Below are positions 43,232 to 51,871 of a stretch of DNA of 64,000 bases, in pieces; the stretch's first letter is position 1; the number at the start of each line of letters is the position of its first letter. The notes beneath the pieces are model-generated. The model had not been told where the DNA came from and did no database searches. It saw nothing but the letters and a program-made list of their open reading frames with translations. The translations under genes were made by a program, and so were the position numbers. This stretch comes from Lentzea atacamensis (lineage in GTDB: Bacteria; Actinomycetota; Actinomycetes; Mycobacteriales; Pseudonocardiaceae): positions 372,001 through 436,000 of the forward strand of contig NZ_QLTT01000007.1 of the NCBI RefSeq assembly GCF_003269295.1, given 5' to 3'.

Positions 43232-44935
43232 GTGACAGCGACAGCAGCAATGCGACCGCTGCGGGCATGGCAGCGCCGCGCGCTGACCAAGTACCTCGCC
43301 GCCAAGCCGCAGGACTTCCTCGCCGTCGCGACACCTGGCGCGGGTAAGACGACCTTCGGGCTGCGCGTCGCCGCCGAGCTGCTGTCCGACCGGACGATCG
43401 AGGCCGTCACGATCGTCACGCCCACCGAGCACCTCAAGCACCAGTGGGCCAAGGCCGCCGCCGAGCAGGGCATCCACATCGACTCGAACTTCCGCAACAC
43501 CAACGCGATGACCTCGCGCGACTACCACGGCGTGGCCGTGACGTACGCGCAGGTGGCCGCCCATCCGACGTTGCACCGGGTGCGCACGGAGAACCGCAAG
43601 ACCCTCGTGCTGCTCGACGAGGTCCACCACGGTGGTGACGCCAAGTCGTGGGGTGAGGCGATCCGCGAGGCGTTCACGCCCGCAGTCCGCCGGCTGTGCC
43701 TCACCGGTACACCGTTCCGCTCTGACGACTCGCCGATCCCGTTCGTCACCTACGAGGAGGGCCCCGGCGGCTTCAAGACGTCCAAGGCCGATCACACGTA
43801 CGGGTACTCCGACGCGTTGCGCGACGGCGTCGTCCGGCCCGTGCTGTTCCTGGCGTACTCGGGCGAGGCGTCATGGCGGACCAGCGCGGGCGAGGAGTTC
43901 ACCGCACGGCTCGGCGAGCCGCTGACGCAGGAGCAGACCGCACGGGCGTGGCGCACGGCGCTCGACCCGGCCGGCGACTGGATGGCGTCCGTCCTGCGCG
44001 CCGCCGACCAGCGACTCACCCAGAAGCGTGAGAACGGCCTGCCGGACGCCGGTGGCCTGGTGATCGCGACCGACCAGGAGACCGCCAAGGCCTACGCGCA
44101 GGTCCTGTACCGCGTGACAGGGCAGACCGCCACCGTCGTCCTCTCGGACGATCCGAAGGCGTCGGGCAAGATCGCCGAGTTCGCCGCGACGAACGAACGC
44201 TGGATGATCGCCGTCCGGATGGTGTCCGAGGGCGTCGACGTGCCGCGCCTCGCGGTCGGCGTGTACGCGACGTCGTCGTCGACCCCGCTGTTCTTCGCCC
44301 AGGCCATCGGCCGCTTCGTGCGTGCCCGCAAGCCCGGCGAGACCGCCTCGGTGTTCCTGCCGTCGGTGCCGGTGCTGTTGCAGCTCGCGTCCGAGCTGGA
44401 GGCCGAGCGCGACCACGTCCTGGGCAAGCCGCACCGCGAGAAGGACGGCTGGGACGACGAGCTGCTGGCCGCCGCGAACCAGACCAAGGACGAGCCGGGT
44501 GAGGACGAACGCGCCTTCACCGCGCTCGGCACCACGGCCGAGCTCGACCAGGTGATCTTCGACGGTGCCTCGTTCGGCACGCCGACCCTCGCGGGCTCCG
44601 AGGAGGAGCAGGACTACCTGGGTCTGCCGGGACTCCTGGAGCCCGACCAGGTGCGCACGCTGCTGCTGCAGCGTCAGGAGGAGCAGCTCGCTTCCGCCGC
44701 CAAGCGTCCCAAGGTCGAGGCGGTGGTGCGTGAGGCGAGGCCCGCCAGCGTGCAGGAACGCCTCGCCTCACTGCGCAAGGAGCTCAACACCCTGGTCGCG
44801 ATGCACCACCACCGCACCAAGAAGCCGCACGGCAAGATTCACAACCAGCTGCGCGAGTACTGCGGTGGGCCGCCCACGGCGATGGCCAGCATCGAGCAGC
44901 TCGAGGAACGGATCGCGACGCTTCGTTCCTGGTAG
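43232..44935 (+). CDS. Superfamily 2 DEAD/DEAH-type helicase
   Basis: 567 residues. Walker A ATPGAGKTTF, motif II LLDEVHH, motif III-like LTGTPFRSDD, C-terminal motif V/VI SEGVDVPRLAVGV and QAIGRFVRAR. A C-terminal part of about 170 residues with basic coiled helices may bind nucleic acid. The DEVH box and general layout resemble actinobacterial RapA-less SF2 helicases next to BrkB genes. GTG 43232 is 10 bases after GAGGAG; the ATG at 43214 overlaps that ribosome site and is rejected. Confidence 0.85.
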   Translation: MTATAAMRPLRAWQRRALTKYLAAKPQDFLAVATPGAGKTTFGLRVAAELLSDRTIEAVTIVTPTEHLKHQWAKAAAEQGIHIDSNFRNTNAMTSRDYHGVAVTYAQVAAHPTLHRVRTENRKTLVLLDEVHHGGDAKSWGEAIREAFTPAVRRLCLTGTPFRSDDSPIPFVTYEEGPGGFKTSKADHTYGYSDALRDGVVRPVLFLAYSGEASWRTSAGEEFTARLGEPLTQEQTARAWRTALDPAGDWMASVLRAADQRLTQKRENGLPDAGGLVIATDQETAKAYAQVLYRVTGQTATVVLSDDPKASGKIAEFAATNERWMIAVRMVSEGVDVPRLAVGVYATSSSTPLFFAQAIGRFVRARKPGETASVFLPSVPVLLQLASELEAERDHVLGKPHREKDGWDDELLAAANQTKDEPGEDERAFTALGTTAELDQVIFDGASFGTPTLAGSEEEQDYLGLPGLLEPDQVRTLLLQRQEEQLASAAKRPKVEAVVREARPASVQERLASLRKELNTLVAMHHHRTKKPHGKIHNQLREYCGGPPTAMASIEQLEERIATLRSW

Positions 44936-44949
44936 GCCGCGTGGGTTCC

Positions 44950-44994
44950 TTTGCAATGAGTCTTTTGACTTCGTCCGCAAACGTTTTTTGCATG
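44950..44994 (+). repeat. Dispersed 45-bp repeat, A element copy 3
   Basis: Two differences from copy 1. It starts 14 bases after the helicase stop, between convergent genes; ends in GTTTTTTGCATG. Confidence 0.8.
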
Positions 44995-45004
44995 CGGTGA
45001 TATG

Positions 45005-45014
45005 CGATATATCA
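45005..45014 (-). repeat. AT-rich decamer TGATATATCG, copy 5
   Basis: Overlaps the last codons and stop of the methyltransferase gene (stop at 45012). Confidence 0.65.
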
Positions 45015-45815
45015 GTTGCGGGTAACGGCGACGGCGAGCGTTTCGTAGGTCGACGTGAAGCTGCCGCCGTAGGCGTCGATGGCGGCGCCGACGCCGTCCA
45101 GCAGCTTGGTGAGCTGCTCCTCGGTGAGCAGTGCCATCGGGCTCATGGTGAGGATCAGGTCGAGGTACTCGGCGGTCGTGTAGGTGCGGTCCCACTGGAC
45201 GCTCCACTCGGTCGGGTTGCCGAACTCGCCGGTGGCGATGAATCCCTCGGCGGTGCGCTTGCACCCCGCCGAGTAGGACGCCACTGCCTTCTCGTGGGTG
45301 TGCGCGACGCGGAGCGGGGCTTCCGGCGCGACCTTCTCGTAGACGTCGGCGACGGCCTGCGAGATCGGGTCCGGGGTGGCGAACACGTGCCAGAGAGCCA
45401 CGAAGATCCCGCCGGGCCGCAGCACCCTGGCGACCTGGCGTGCTCCCGCCTCGGCGTCGACCCAGTGCCACGACTGGCCGGCGACGACGGCGTCGAACTC
45501 GCGGCCCGCGGGGTCCCAGGTCTCGAACTTCGAGACCTCCACCGTCACGCCCGTCTCGCGAGCGAACCCGGCCATCAGGTCGTCGTGTTCCACGCCGAGC
45601 ACCTCGCAGCCCGCCGCGCGCAGCTGGCGGGACAGCTTGCCGGTGCCGCAGCCGACGTCGACGACGCGAGGTCCTGGGCTCGTCGAGATGATTCGTTCGA
45701 CCAGTTCCGCGGGATAGGGCGGGCGGGTGCGGTCGTAGCGGGCGGCTTCCGCGCCGAACGAGCCGGCTAGCTGTTCACCGAGCTTCTTGTAGGCCTCGTC
45801 GTCTAAGTTGGGCAT
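45012..45815 (-). CDS. Class I SAM-dependent methyltransferase
   Basis: 267 residues. Motif I VVDVGCGTGKLSRQL, motif II LGVEHDD, post-motif GQSWHWVDAEAGARQVARVL. Similar to fungal-type/LaeA-like and UbiE-like small-molecule methyltransferases that start with SFGAEAARYDRTRPPYP. The gene is divergent from a TetR regulator across a 24-bp palindrome that lies 9 bases before its ATG, so it is very probably repressed by that TetR protein. Confidence 0.82.
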   Translation of the reverse strand: MPNLDDEAYKKLGEQLAGSFGAEAARYDRTRPPYPAELVERIISTSPGPRVVDVGCGTGKLSRQLRAAGCEVLGVEHDDLMAGFARETGVTVEVSKFETWDPAGREFDAVVAGQSWHWVDAEAGARQVARVLRPGGIFVALWHVFATPDPISQAVADVYEKVAPEAPLRVAHTHEKAVASYSAGCKRTAEGFIATGEFGNPTEWSVQWDRTYTTAEYLDLILTMSPMALLTEEQLTKLLDGVGAAIDAYGGSFTSTYETLAVAVTRN

Positions 45816-45823
45816 GCGCCCAC

Positions 45824-45847
45824 CTTAGTGGGCAAGCGCCCACTAAG
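45824..45847. promoter_or_regulatory. TetR operator
   Basis: Perfect 10-bp arms CTTAGTGGGC and GCCCACTAAG around AAGC, in the 47-base gap between tetR and the methyltransferase gene. An extra half-like GCGCCCAC lies at 45817-45824. Confidence 0.75.
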
Positions 45848-45862
45848 CTAGGAGATTGCCGC

Positions 45863-46453
45863 GTGCCCACCGGTGTGCACCTGCGCGACGTGCGAGAACA
45901 GCTGTTCGGTGCGGCGGAGCGGCTGTTGGCCGAAGGCGGGCCGAGTGCGTTGACCAGTCGCGCGGTGACGGCCGAGGCGGGTGTTGCCAAGGGGGTGCTG
46001 CACCGGCACTTCGACGACTTCGACGCCTTCCTCGCGGAGTTCGTCCTCGACCGCGTGAACAAGATGGACGCGCGGGCGGAGGCGCTGCTGAACGCCGCGG
46101 GCAGTGGATCCGTCGTCGACAACCTCGCCGAGGCGATCACCGCCGTCTTCGGCTCGGTGGCCGTCGCGATCGTCGCCCTCGTGACCTTCCGGGACGACCT
46201 GCGCAGGCGCCTGCGTGAGACCTGGCCGGCCGGGGTTCCCGTGCTGACCGACGCCGCGATCATGATCAGGAACTACCTGGAGCGCGAGCGCGAGCTGGGG
46301 CGCGTGGGTGGCATCGACCCCGACGGCGCCGCGCCGATGCTCGTCGGCACCGGGCATCTCCTCTTCGCCGACCGTGAGGCGCCGCCGTCGGCGGACGCCG
46401 TGCGCCGGATGGTCGCGTCCGTCGTCACCCCCGATTTGGACAAAAACGACTGA
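45863..46453 (+). CDS. TetR-family repressor
   Basis: 196 residues. N-terminal helix-turn-helix (LTSRAVTAEAGVAKGVLHRHF, residues about 30-55) and a helical ligand domain. GTG start with AGGAG 8 bases upstream. The palindromic operator between it and the divergent methyltransferase gene suggests autoregulation and control of that gene by an unknown small molecule. The terminal Lys-Asn-Asp and TGA overlap an AT-rich 14-mer. Confidence 0.85.
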   Translation: MPTGVHLRDVREQLFGAAERLLAEGGPSALTSRAVTAEAGVAKGVLHRHFDDFDAFLAEFVLDRVNKMDARAEALLNAAGSGSVVDNLAEAITAVFGSVAVAIVALVTFRDDLRRRLRETWPAGVPVLTDAAIMIRNYLERERELGRVGGIDPDGAAPMLVGTGHLLFADREAPPSADAVRRMVASVVTPDLDKND

Positions 46454-46465
46454 TATCCAATATAT
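46452..46465 (+). repeat. AT-rich 14-mer GATATCCAATATAT, copy 2
   Basis: Starts in the tetR stop codon; the other exact copy is in the PucR-type gene. Confidence 0.45.
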
Positions 46466-46594
46466 CGCTGCTGGATGCAGTAGCGCCGTGGTTACGCTCT
46501 CACAACTCTGGGTGACTAAATTTCGCCGCGGTTACCGCATCGTTGCGACTTAATCGGTTCAGTGTGGTTCCGGTCACGCATATGTCGGGCATAC

Positions 46595-46609
46595 GTTGTG
46601 CGCCACAAC
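46595..46609. promoter_or_regulatory. Candidate operator of the XylF-type operon
   Basis: GTTGTGCGCCACAAC is a perfect 15-base palindrome (arms GTTGTG/CACAAC) 36 bases before the binding-protein ATG. The ROK regulator at the end of the operon is the likely partner. Confidence 0.5.
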
Positions 46610-46645
46610 ATTCTCTGTGACACAGCGCAGTGAAAGGGATGGCGG

Positions 46646-47767
46646 ATGCGCAGCAAGAGCCTCGCTTCCATCGCCGTTGCCGCGGGCCTCGCCCTGGCGG
46701 TCTCGGCGTGTGGCGCCAACACGTCCTCCGGTGGAGGAAGCACGAACACGAATTCTGGCAGCGGCGGGGGCGCAAAGGTCGGCGTGATCCTTCCTGAGAC
46801 CGCCTCCTCCGCTCGTTGGGAGGGCTTCGACAAGCCGCTGCTCAAGGCAGCGCTCGAGAAGGAAGGCCTCAGCCCGGACATCCAGAACGCGCAGGGCGAC
46901 GTCCAGAAGTTCAGCACCCTGGCCGACGGCATGATCAACGCCGGTGTCAAGGTCCTGATCATCGCGACGCCCAACAGCGAGGTCGGCGCTTCCGTCGCCA
47001 AGAAGGCGCAGGCGCAGGGCATCCAGGTCATCGACTACGACCGCCTGAACACCGGCGGCTCCTCGTCCTACTACGTGTCGTTCGACAACGTGAAGGTCGG
47101 CGAGCTGCAGGGCCAGGGCATGGCCGACGCGATGAAGAACGCCCCGCAGGGCGCGAACATCATCGAGATCGAGGGCGCGCCGACGGACAACAACGCGACC
47201 CTGTTCCACCAGGGCCAGCAGAACATCCTCAAGCCGCTGTACGACTCGGGCAAGCTCAAGCTGGTCCAGTCCCAGCCGATCGACAACTGGGACAACCAGA
47301 AGGGCGGCCAGGTCTTCGAGCAGATCCTGACCAGCAACGGCGGCAAGGTCGACGGCGTTGTCGCCGCGAACGACGGCCTCGCCGGCGCTGTCATCACGAT
47401 CCTCAAGAAGGTCGGCCTGAACGGCAAGGTTCCGGTCACGGGCCAGGACGCCACGCCGGACGGCCTGCAGGCCGTGCTCCGCGGTGACCAGTACATGACC
47501 GTCTTCAAGCCGATCAAGGACGAGGCCGAGGCCGCCGCCAAGCTGGCCGCCGCGCTCGCCAAGGGCGACACCGCCGCCGCTGACGCTCTCGCGACCGGCA
47601 AGGTGAAGGACGACAAGGGCAACCGCGACGTCAAGTCCGTCCTGCTGACGGCTCAGCTGATCACCAAGGACAAGGTCAAGTCCGTCGTGGACGCGGGCTT
47701 CGTCAAGGCCTCGGACATCTGCGTGGCCGACACCCAGGCCGCCTGCACCGAGCTCGGCATCAAGTAG
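46646..47767 (+). CDS. XylF/ChvE-type sugar ABC binding lipoprotein
   Basis: 373 residues. Signal peptide and lipobox (VSAC, Cys near 22), a Ser/Gly linker, then a type 1 periplasmic binding protein: KVGVILPETASSARWEGFDKP, DYDRLNTGG, GVVAANDGLAGAVI, VPVTGQDATPDGLQAVLRGDQYMTVFKP. This pattern belongs to xylose-binding XylF and related ChvE proteins. It is the first gene of a binding protein/ATPase/permease/ROK operon. GTG or ATG choice is clear: ATG with AAAGGGATGGCGG just before it. Confidence 0.9.
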   Translation: MRSKSLASIAVAAGLALAVSACGANTSSGGGSTNTNSGSGGGAKVGVILPETASSARWEGFDKPLLKAALEKEGLSPDIQNAQGDVQKFSTLADGMINAGVKVLIIATPNSEVGASVAKKAQAQGIQVIDYDRLNTGGSSSYYVSFDNVKVGELQGQGMADAMKNAPQGANIIEIEGAPTDNNATLFHQGQQNILKPLYDSGKLKLVQSQPIDNWDNQKGGQVFEQILTSNGGKVDGVVAANDGLAGAVITILKKVGLNGKVPVTGQDATPDGLQAVLRGDQYMTVFKPIKDEAEAAAKLAAALAKGDTAAADALATGKVKDDKGNRDVKSVLLTAQLITKDKVKSVVDAGFVKASDICVADTQAACTELGIK

Positions 47768-47781
47768 GACCGCTTGCGTCA

Positions 47782-47812
47782 AGGCGGGGTGCGGCACCTG
47801 CGCACCCCGCCT
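47782..47812 (+). terminator. Intra-operon hairpin after the binding-protein gene
   Basis: Perfect 12-bp stem (AGGCGGGGTGCG / CGCACCCCGCCT), 7-base loop, no T-tract. It probably protects or partly ends the binding-protein transcript. Confidence 0.65.
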
Positions 47813-47842
47813 CGGCGCGTGGTAACCACGGAGGAATCCCCA

Positions 47843-48616
47843 GTGAGCGAGCCGATTCTCGAGCTGCGCGGCATCAACAAGAGCTTCGGTCCCGTGCACG
47901 TCCTGCACGACATCGACCTCACCGTCAACCCCGGCGAGGTCACCGCACTCGTCGGCGACAACGGCGCGGGCAAGTCGACGCTGGTCAAGTGCATCGCGGG
48001 CATCCACCCGACCGACTCGGGTGAGGTCCTGTTCGAGGGACAGCCGGTGCACATCAAGGGCCCGCGCGACGCCGCGGCGCTCGGGATCGAGGTCGTCTAC
48101 CAGGACCTCGCGCTGGCCGACAACCTCGACATCGTCCAGAACATGTTCCTCGGCCGCGAACGCACCAAGGCCGGCCTGCTCGACGAGACGGACATGGAAC
48201 AGGCGGCGCGCAAGACGCTGGCCTCGCTGTCGGTCCGCACGGTCAAGTCGGTGCGCACGCAGGTCTCGTCGCTGTCCGGCGGTCAGCGCCAGACCGTCGC
48301 GATCGCCAAGGCCGTGCTGTGGAACAGCAAGGTCGTGCTGCTCGACGAGCCCACCGCGGCACTCGGCGTCGCACAGACGCGCCAGGTGCTCGACCTGGTC
48401 CGCCGGCTTGCGGAGCAGGGCCTCGGGGTCGTCCTGATCAGCCACAACATGAACGACGTGTTCGAGGTCGCCGACCGCATCGCGTGCCTGTACCTGGGCC
48501 GGATGGCGGCAGTGGTCGGGTCGAAGGACGTCACGCACGGCCAGGTGGTCGAGCTGATCACCGCGGGCCGTTCCGGTGACCTGGGCATCGCCCGCCCCGA
48601 GGCGGCGACGATCTGA
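47843..48616 (+). CDS. Sugar ABC transporter ATP-binding protein, single-domain
   Basis: 257 residues. Walker A GDNGAGKST, signature LSGGQRQTVAIAKA, Walker B VVLLDEPTAALG, switch His in LISHNMNDV. XylG/RbsA-type ATPases usually have two such domains in about 500 residues; this is the one-domain form (FrcA-like) common in actinobacteria. GTG 47843 has GGAGG 8 bases upstream. Confidence 0.88.
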   Translation: MSEPILELRGINKSFGPVHVLHDIDLTVNPGEVTALVGDNGAGKSTLVKCIAGIHPTDSGEVLFEGQPVHIKGPRDAAALGIEVVYQDLALADNLDIVQNMFLGRERTKAGLLDETDMEQAARKTLASLSVRTVKSVRTQVSSLSGGQRQTVAIAKAVLWNSKVVLLDEPTAALGVAQTRQVLDLVRRLAEQGLGVVLISHNMNDVFEVADRIACLYLGRMAAVVGSKDVTHGQVVELITAGRSGDLGIARPEAATI

Positions 48617-50064
48617 TGAGTTCCGAAGAGGCGAGCATGACCAACACCACCGAGACGCCCGCGCAGGACACCCCGCAGGGCGCCATCTCCGACTTCGGCA
48701 TCGACACGACGTCGCAGTCCACCGGCGAAGCGGTGCGCGACTACTGGGCCAGGGTCCGCGGCGGCGAGCTCGGGTCGCTGCCCGCGCTGCTCGGGCTCGT
48801 CGTGCTGCTCATCGTGTTCAGTTCGTTGTCCGACACGTTCTTCACGCTCGGCAACCTCGCCAACCTGCTCCAGCAGGGCGCCAGCATCACGATCATCGCG
48901 ATGGGCCTGGTGTTCGTGCTGCTGCTCGGCGAGATCGACCTGTCGGCCGGTACCGCGTCCGGTGTGACCGCGTCGGTCATGGCACTGCACCTGATCCACA
49001 ACGGCAACCTGCTCGGCGGCATGGGCGACACGGTGTTCTACGTGTTCTGCGGCCTGCTGGTGCTCGCGATCGTGCTCGCGGTGCTGATGAAGATCTGGGC
49101 GGGCGCCGCGCTGTCGGCCGTCGCGCTGGTCATCGCCGCGATCGGCATTCCCGCGAACGCCTGGCTGGAGATGCTGCTCGCGGTCTGCGTCGGCGCGGCC
49201 ATCGGCTGCGTCACCGGCTTCCTGGTCGCGAAGGTCGGCATCCCGTCGTTCGTCGTGACCCTGGCGCTGTTCCTGGTCTGGGGCGGTGTCGTGCTGCAGC
49301 TCATCGGCCAGGGCGGCACGCTCGGCCTGCGTGACGACACGATCTTCAACGTCGCCAACGGCAACCTGGACTTCCTGGGTTCCTGGGCGTTGTTCGTCAT
49401 CGCCATCGGTGGCTACGCGGCGGTCGTGCTCACCCGGCACTTCTCCCGGCTGCGCAAGGGACTCGTGGCCCAGCCCACCACGCTGGTGCTGGCCAAGATC
49501 GGTGCCCTTGCGGTGCTGGCGGCGGTCATCACCTACGCGCTCTCGCTGAACCGGGCGCAGAGCAACCTCGTGGTGATCCAGGGCGTCCCGTACGTGGTGC
49601 CGCTGGTGCTGGTGCTGCTCGTGATCGGCACGTTCGTGCTCGACCGCACGAGCTACGGCCGGCACATCTACGCCGTCGGTGGCAACAAGGAAGCCGCGCG
49701 GCGCGCCGGTATCAACGTCGAGCGGATCCGGATGAGCGTCTTCGTGATCGCCTCCTCGGCGGCAGCGATCGGCGCGATCGTGTACTCGTCCAAGGTCGGC
49801 TCGGTCGACCCGAACGCCGGTGGCGGCAACACGCTGCTGCTGTCGGTCGGTGCGGCCGTCATCGGTGGCACGTCGCTGTTCGGCGGCAAGGGCCGGCTGC
49901 GTGACGCGGTCATCGGTGGCGCGGTCCTCGCGATCATCCAGAACGGCATGGGCCTGCTCAGGCAGCCAGCCGCGGTCGTGTTCATCGTGACCGGTCTGGT
50001 CCTCCTGCTCGCCGCGAGCGTCGACGCGTTGTCCCGCCGCCGGGCGGCCAACGCGGCTCGATGA
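48616..50064 (+). CDS. Sugar ABC transporter permease, XylH type
   Basis: 482 residues, about ten or more membrane spans. GLVFVLLLGEIDLSAG and the C-terminal TSYGRHIYAVGGNKEAARRAGINV and GGTSLFGGKGRL are typical of the ribose/xylose permease family (BPD_transp_2). It has a 60-residue hydrophilic N-terminus. The start shares one base with the ATPase stop (TGATG); ATG 48637 is an alternative. Confidence 0.88.
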   Translation: MSSEEASMTNTTETPAQDTPQGAISDFGIDTTSQSTGEAVRDYWARVRGGELGSLPALLGLVVLLIVFSSLSDTFFTLGNLANLLQQGASITIIAMGLVFVLLLGEIDLSAGTASGVTASVMALHLIHNGNLLGGMGDTVFYVFCGLLVLAIVLAVLMKIWAGAALSAVALVIAAIGIPANAWLEMLLAVCVGAAIGCVTGFLVAKVGIPSFVVTLALFLVWGGVVLQLIGQGGTLGLRDDTIFNVANGNLDFLGSWALFVIAIGGYAAVVLTRHFSRLRKGLVAQPTTLVLAKIGALAVLAAVITYALSLNRAQSNLVVIQGVPYVVPLVLVLLVIGTFVLDRTSYGRHIYAVGGNKEAARRAGINVERIRMSVFVIASSAAAIGAIVYSSKVGSVDPNAGGGNTLLLSVGAAVIGGTSLFGGKGRLRDAVIGGAVLAIIQNGMGLLRQPAAVVFIVTGLVLLLAASVDALSRRRAANAAR

Positions 50065-50068
50065 CGCG

Positions 50069-51226
50069 GTGACAGGACCTACGTCCGGCACCCGTCCAGA
50101 CGAGATCCGCAGGCACAACAGGACGGCGCTGCTGCGTCGCCTGCACGTCGACGGACCGTCCACCAGGGCGTCGCTCGCGGCTGAGCTCGGGCTCAACCGC
50201 AGCACGATCAAGGCCCTGGTGGACGGCCTCGCCGAAGCCGGTGTGGTGGCCGAGCGCGTGCCCGCTCAGCGCAGCGGTGCCGGCCGCCCCTCGTTGCTCG
50301 TCCTGCCCCAGCCGCACGCCGCGGTCGTGATCGCGATCGACGTGCGGGTGGAGCAGGTGGCGATGGGGTTCGTCGGCCTCGGCGGGGAGATCCTCGGACG
50401 CGACAGCTGGAACCTGCATCACCGGACGCGTGATCCGGGAGAGGTCATCACGCACATCGTCGAGTCGGCGCGCCTCATGGCCGACGACCTCGACGTCACC
50501 GCGGTCGGGGTCGGCGTGTCGGTGCCTGGTGTCGTCCGGCGCTCGGACGGCCAGGTGCACGAGGCGCCGAACCTGCACTGGTCCGGGGTCGCGCTCGGCA
50601 AACGCCTCGAGGCGGTGCTGAAGCTGCCGGTCCAGGTCGGCAACGACGCGGAGCTCGGAGCGCTGGCGGAGCACGTGCGCGGCGCGGCTCAGTCGTCCTC
50701 GGACATGGTCTACATCTCCGCGGACGTCGGCGTCGGCGGCGGAGTGATCCTGTCGGGGCAGCCGTTGCGCGGCGCCGGCGGTTACGTCGGCGAGCTGGGG
50801 CACATGGTCGTGCGTCCCGGCGGTCGTCGTTGCTACTGCGGCTGTGAGGGCTGCTGGGAGACCGAGGTCGGCGAACCGGCGCTGTGCCGGGCCCTGGGGC
50901 TGCCGGACGACGCGCCGCGCGGTGCCGTCGTCGCGGCGTTGCGGGCGTTGGACGACCCGTCGGTGCTCAACGAGTTCGCGGACTGGCTGGCGCTGGGACT
51001 CGCGAACATCGTCAACGTGCTGGGGCCGGAGCTCGTCGTGCTCGGCGATCTCTACACCGCACTGCCGGCGTCGCTCGTGGACTCGGTGGGCACCGTTGTG
51101 CAGCAACGGAGTCTGGTGTCGCGAGCGGTCGGCGGCACGCAGATCGTGACGTCGCCGCTGGGCCGCGACGCCAAGCTGATCGGTGCGGCCGAACTGGCCT
51201 TCGAACCCGTGCTGGACGCGCTGTAA
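50069..51226 (+). CDS. ROK-family repressor, XylR-like
   Basis: 385 residues. N-terminal winged helix (RASLAAELGLNRSTIKALVDGL), then a ROK sugar-binding domain with the zinc motif C-Y-C-G-C-E-G-C-W-E and GVGVSVPGVVRR. Kinase-like ATP residues are degenerate as in ROK repressors. GTG start 4 bases after the permease stop; last gene of the operon, so it likely binds the imported sugar and controls the operon promoter. Confidence 0.86.
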   Translation: MTGPTSGTRPDEIRRHNRTALLRRLHVDGPSTRASLAAELGLNRSTIKALVDGLAEAGVVAERVPAQRSGAGRPSLLVLPQPHAAVVIAIDVRVEQVAMGFVGLGGEILGRDSWNLHHRTRDPGEVITHIVESARLMADDLDVTAVGVGVSVPGVVRRSDGQVHEAPNLHWSGVALGKRLEAVLKLPVQVGNDAELGALAEHVRGAAQSSSDMVYISADVGVGGGVILSGQPLRGAGGYVGELGHMVVRPGGRRCYCGCEGCWETEVGEPALCRALGLPDDAPRGAVVAALRALDDPSVLNEFADWLALGLANIVNVLGPELVVLGDLYTALPASLVDSVGTVVQQRSLVSRAVGGTQIVTSPLGRDAKLIGAAELAFEPVLDAL

Positions 51227-51234
51227 AAGCGAAG

Positions 51235-51265
51235 GGGGCGGAGATCCGGTGAGGATCTCCGCCCC
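51235..51265. terminator. Terminator between ROK and DUF7455 genes
   Basis: Perfect 13-bp stem (GGGGCGGAGATCC / GGATCTCCGCCCC), 5-base loop, in the gap between convergent genes. Confidence 0.75.
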
Positions 51266-51287
51266 GAGCGGCTAGGTGGGGTGGAAG

Positions 51288-51467
51288 TCAGCCCTGCTGA
51301 ATCTCAGCAGCGAGTTCGCGCAACTTTTCGCTGTGTGCGCGGGAGTGGTGCCCGCAGAACAGCAGCTCGCCCCCGGACGGGAGAATTGCGCGAACCTGGG
51401 CAGCAGCCCCGCAGCGGTCGCAGCGGTCGGCAGCGGTCAACTCGGGGCGGGTGAGTGCTGCAGTCAT
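51288..51467 (-). CDS. Small zinc-ribbon protein (DUF7455-like)
   Basis: 59 residues, a conserved actinobacterial family often encoded near sigma factor genes. C-x-x-C (CDRCGAAAQV) and C-x-H-H (LLFCGHHSRAH) probably bind one zinc. GGAGGGAGATCC lies just before the ATG at 51467. Role unknown. Confidence 0.75.
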   Translation of the reverse strand: MTAALTRPELTAADRCDRCGAAAQVRAILPSGGELLFCGHHSRAHSEKLRELAAEIQQG

Positions 51468-51871
51468 GATGGATCTCCCTCCGTCCCAGCACCGATACGA
51501 AGTGTTTCGGTGCCCTCTTACCAAGCTGCGACCACGGCGCCCCTGGCTGGTGCGCGGTGCTCGCTGGCTCCACTCTGACAGACGTTCTGGCGATAGTCAG
51601 TGTTCCCGTGTGCGTGGCGACTCGCGTCACTATGCGATTTACCCGTCTGCAGCAGGTTCACACTCGCATTTGCCACCGGTTCACCGTCTTGACACGCACG
51701 GAGAGCAACCGAAAACCCGCTGGTGGAGCAGTGGATTCGGGCTGTTCGGTCGGTTGCGTGCGACCGTGAGTGTGATATCGGTTGCCCTTGTCCGCCCGCA
51801 GCGAACAGGTCACGAACGTCCCACGATTCGGACGCGGGACCGTGATCAAACTCCCGGATCGCACCGTCCGA
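51468..51871. other. Gene-free stretch
   Basis: 404 bases with lower GC than the surroundings; several short ORFs, none with a ribosome site or coding bias. It probably contains the promoter of the DUF7455 gene. I see no repeat or RNA gene in it. Confidence 0.5.
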
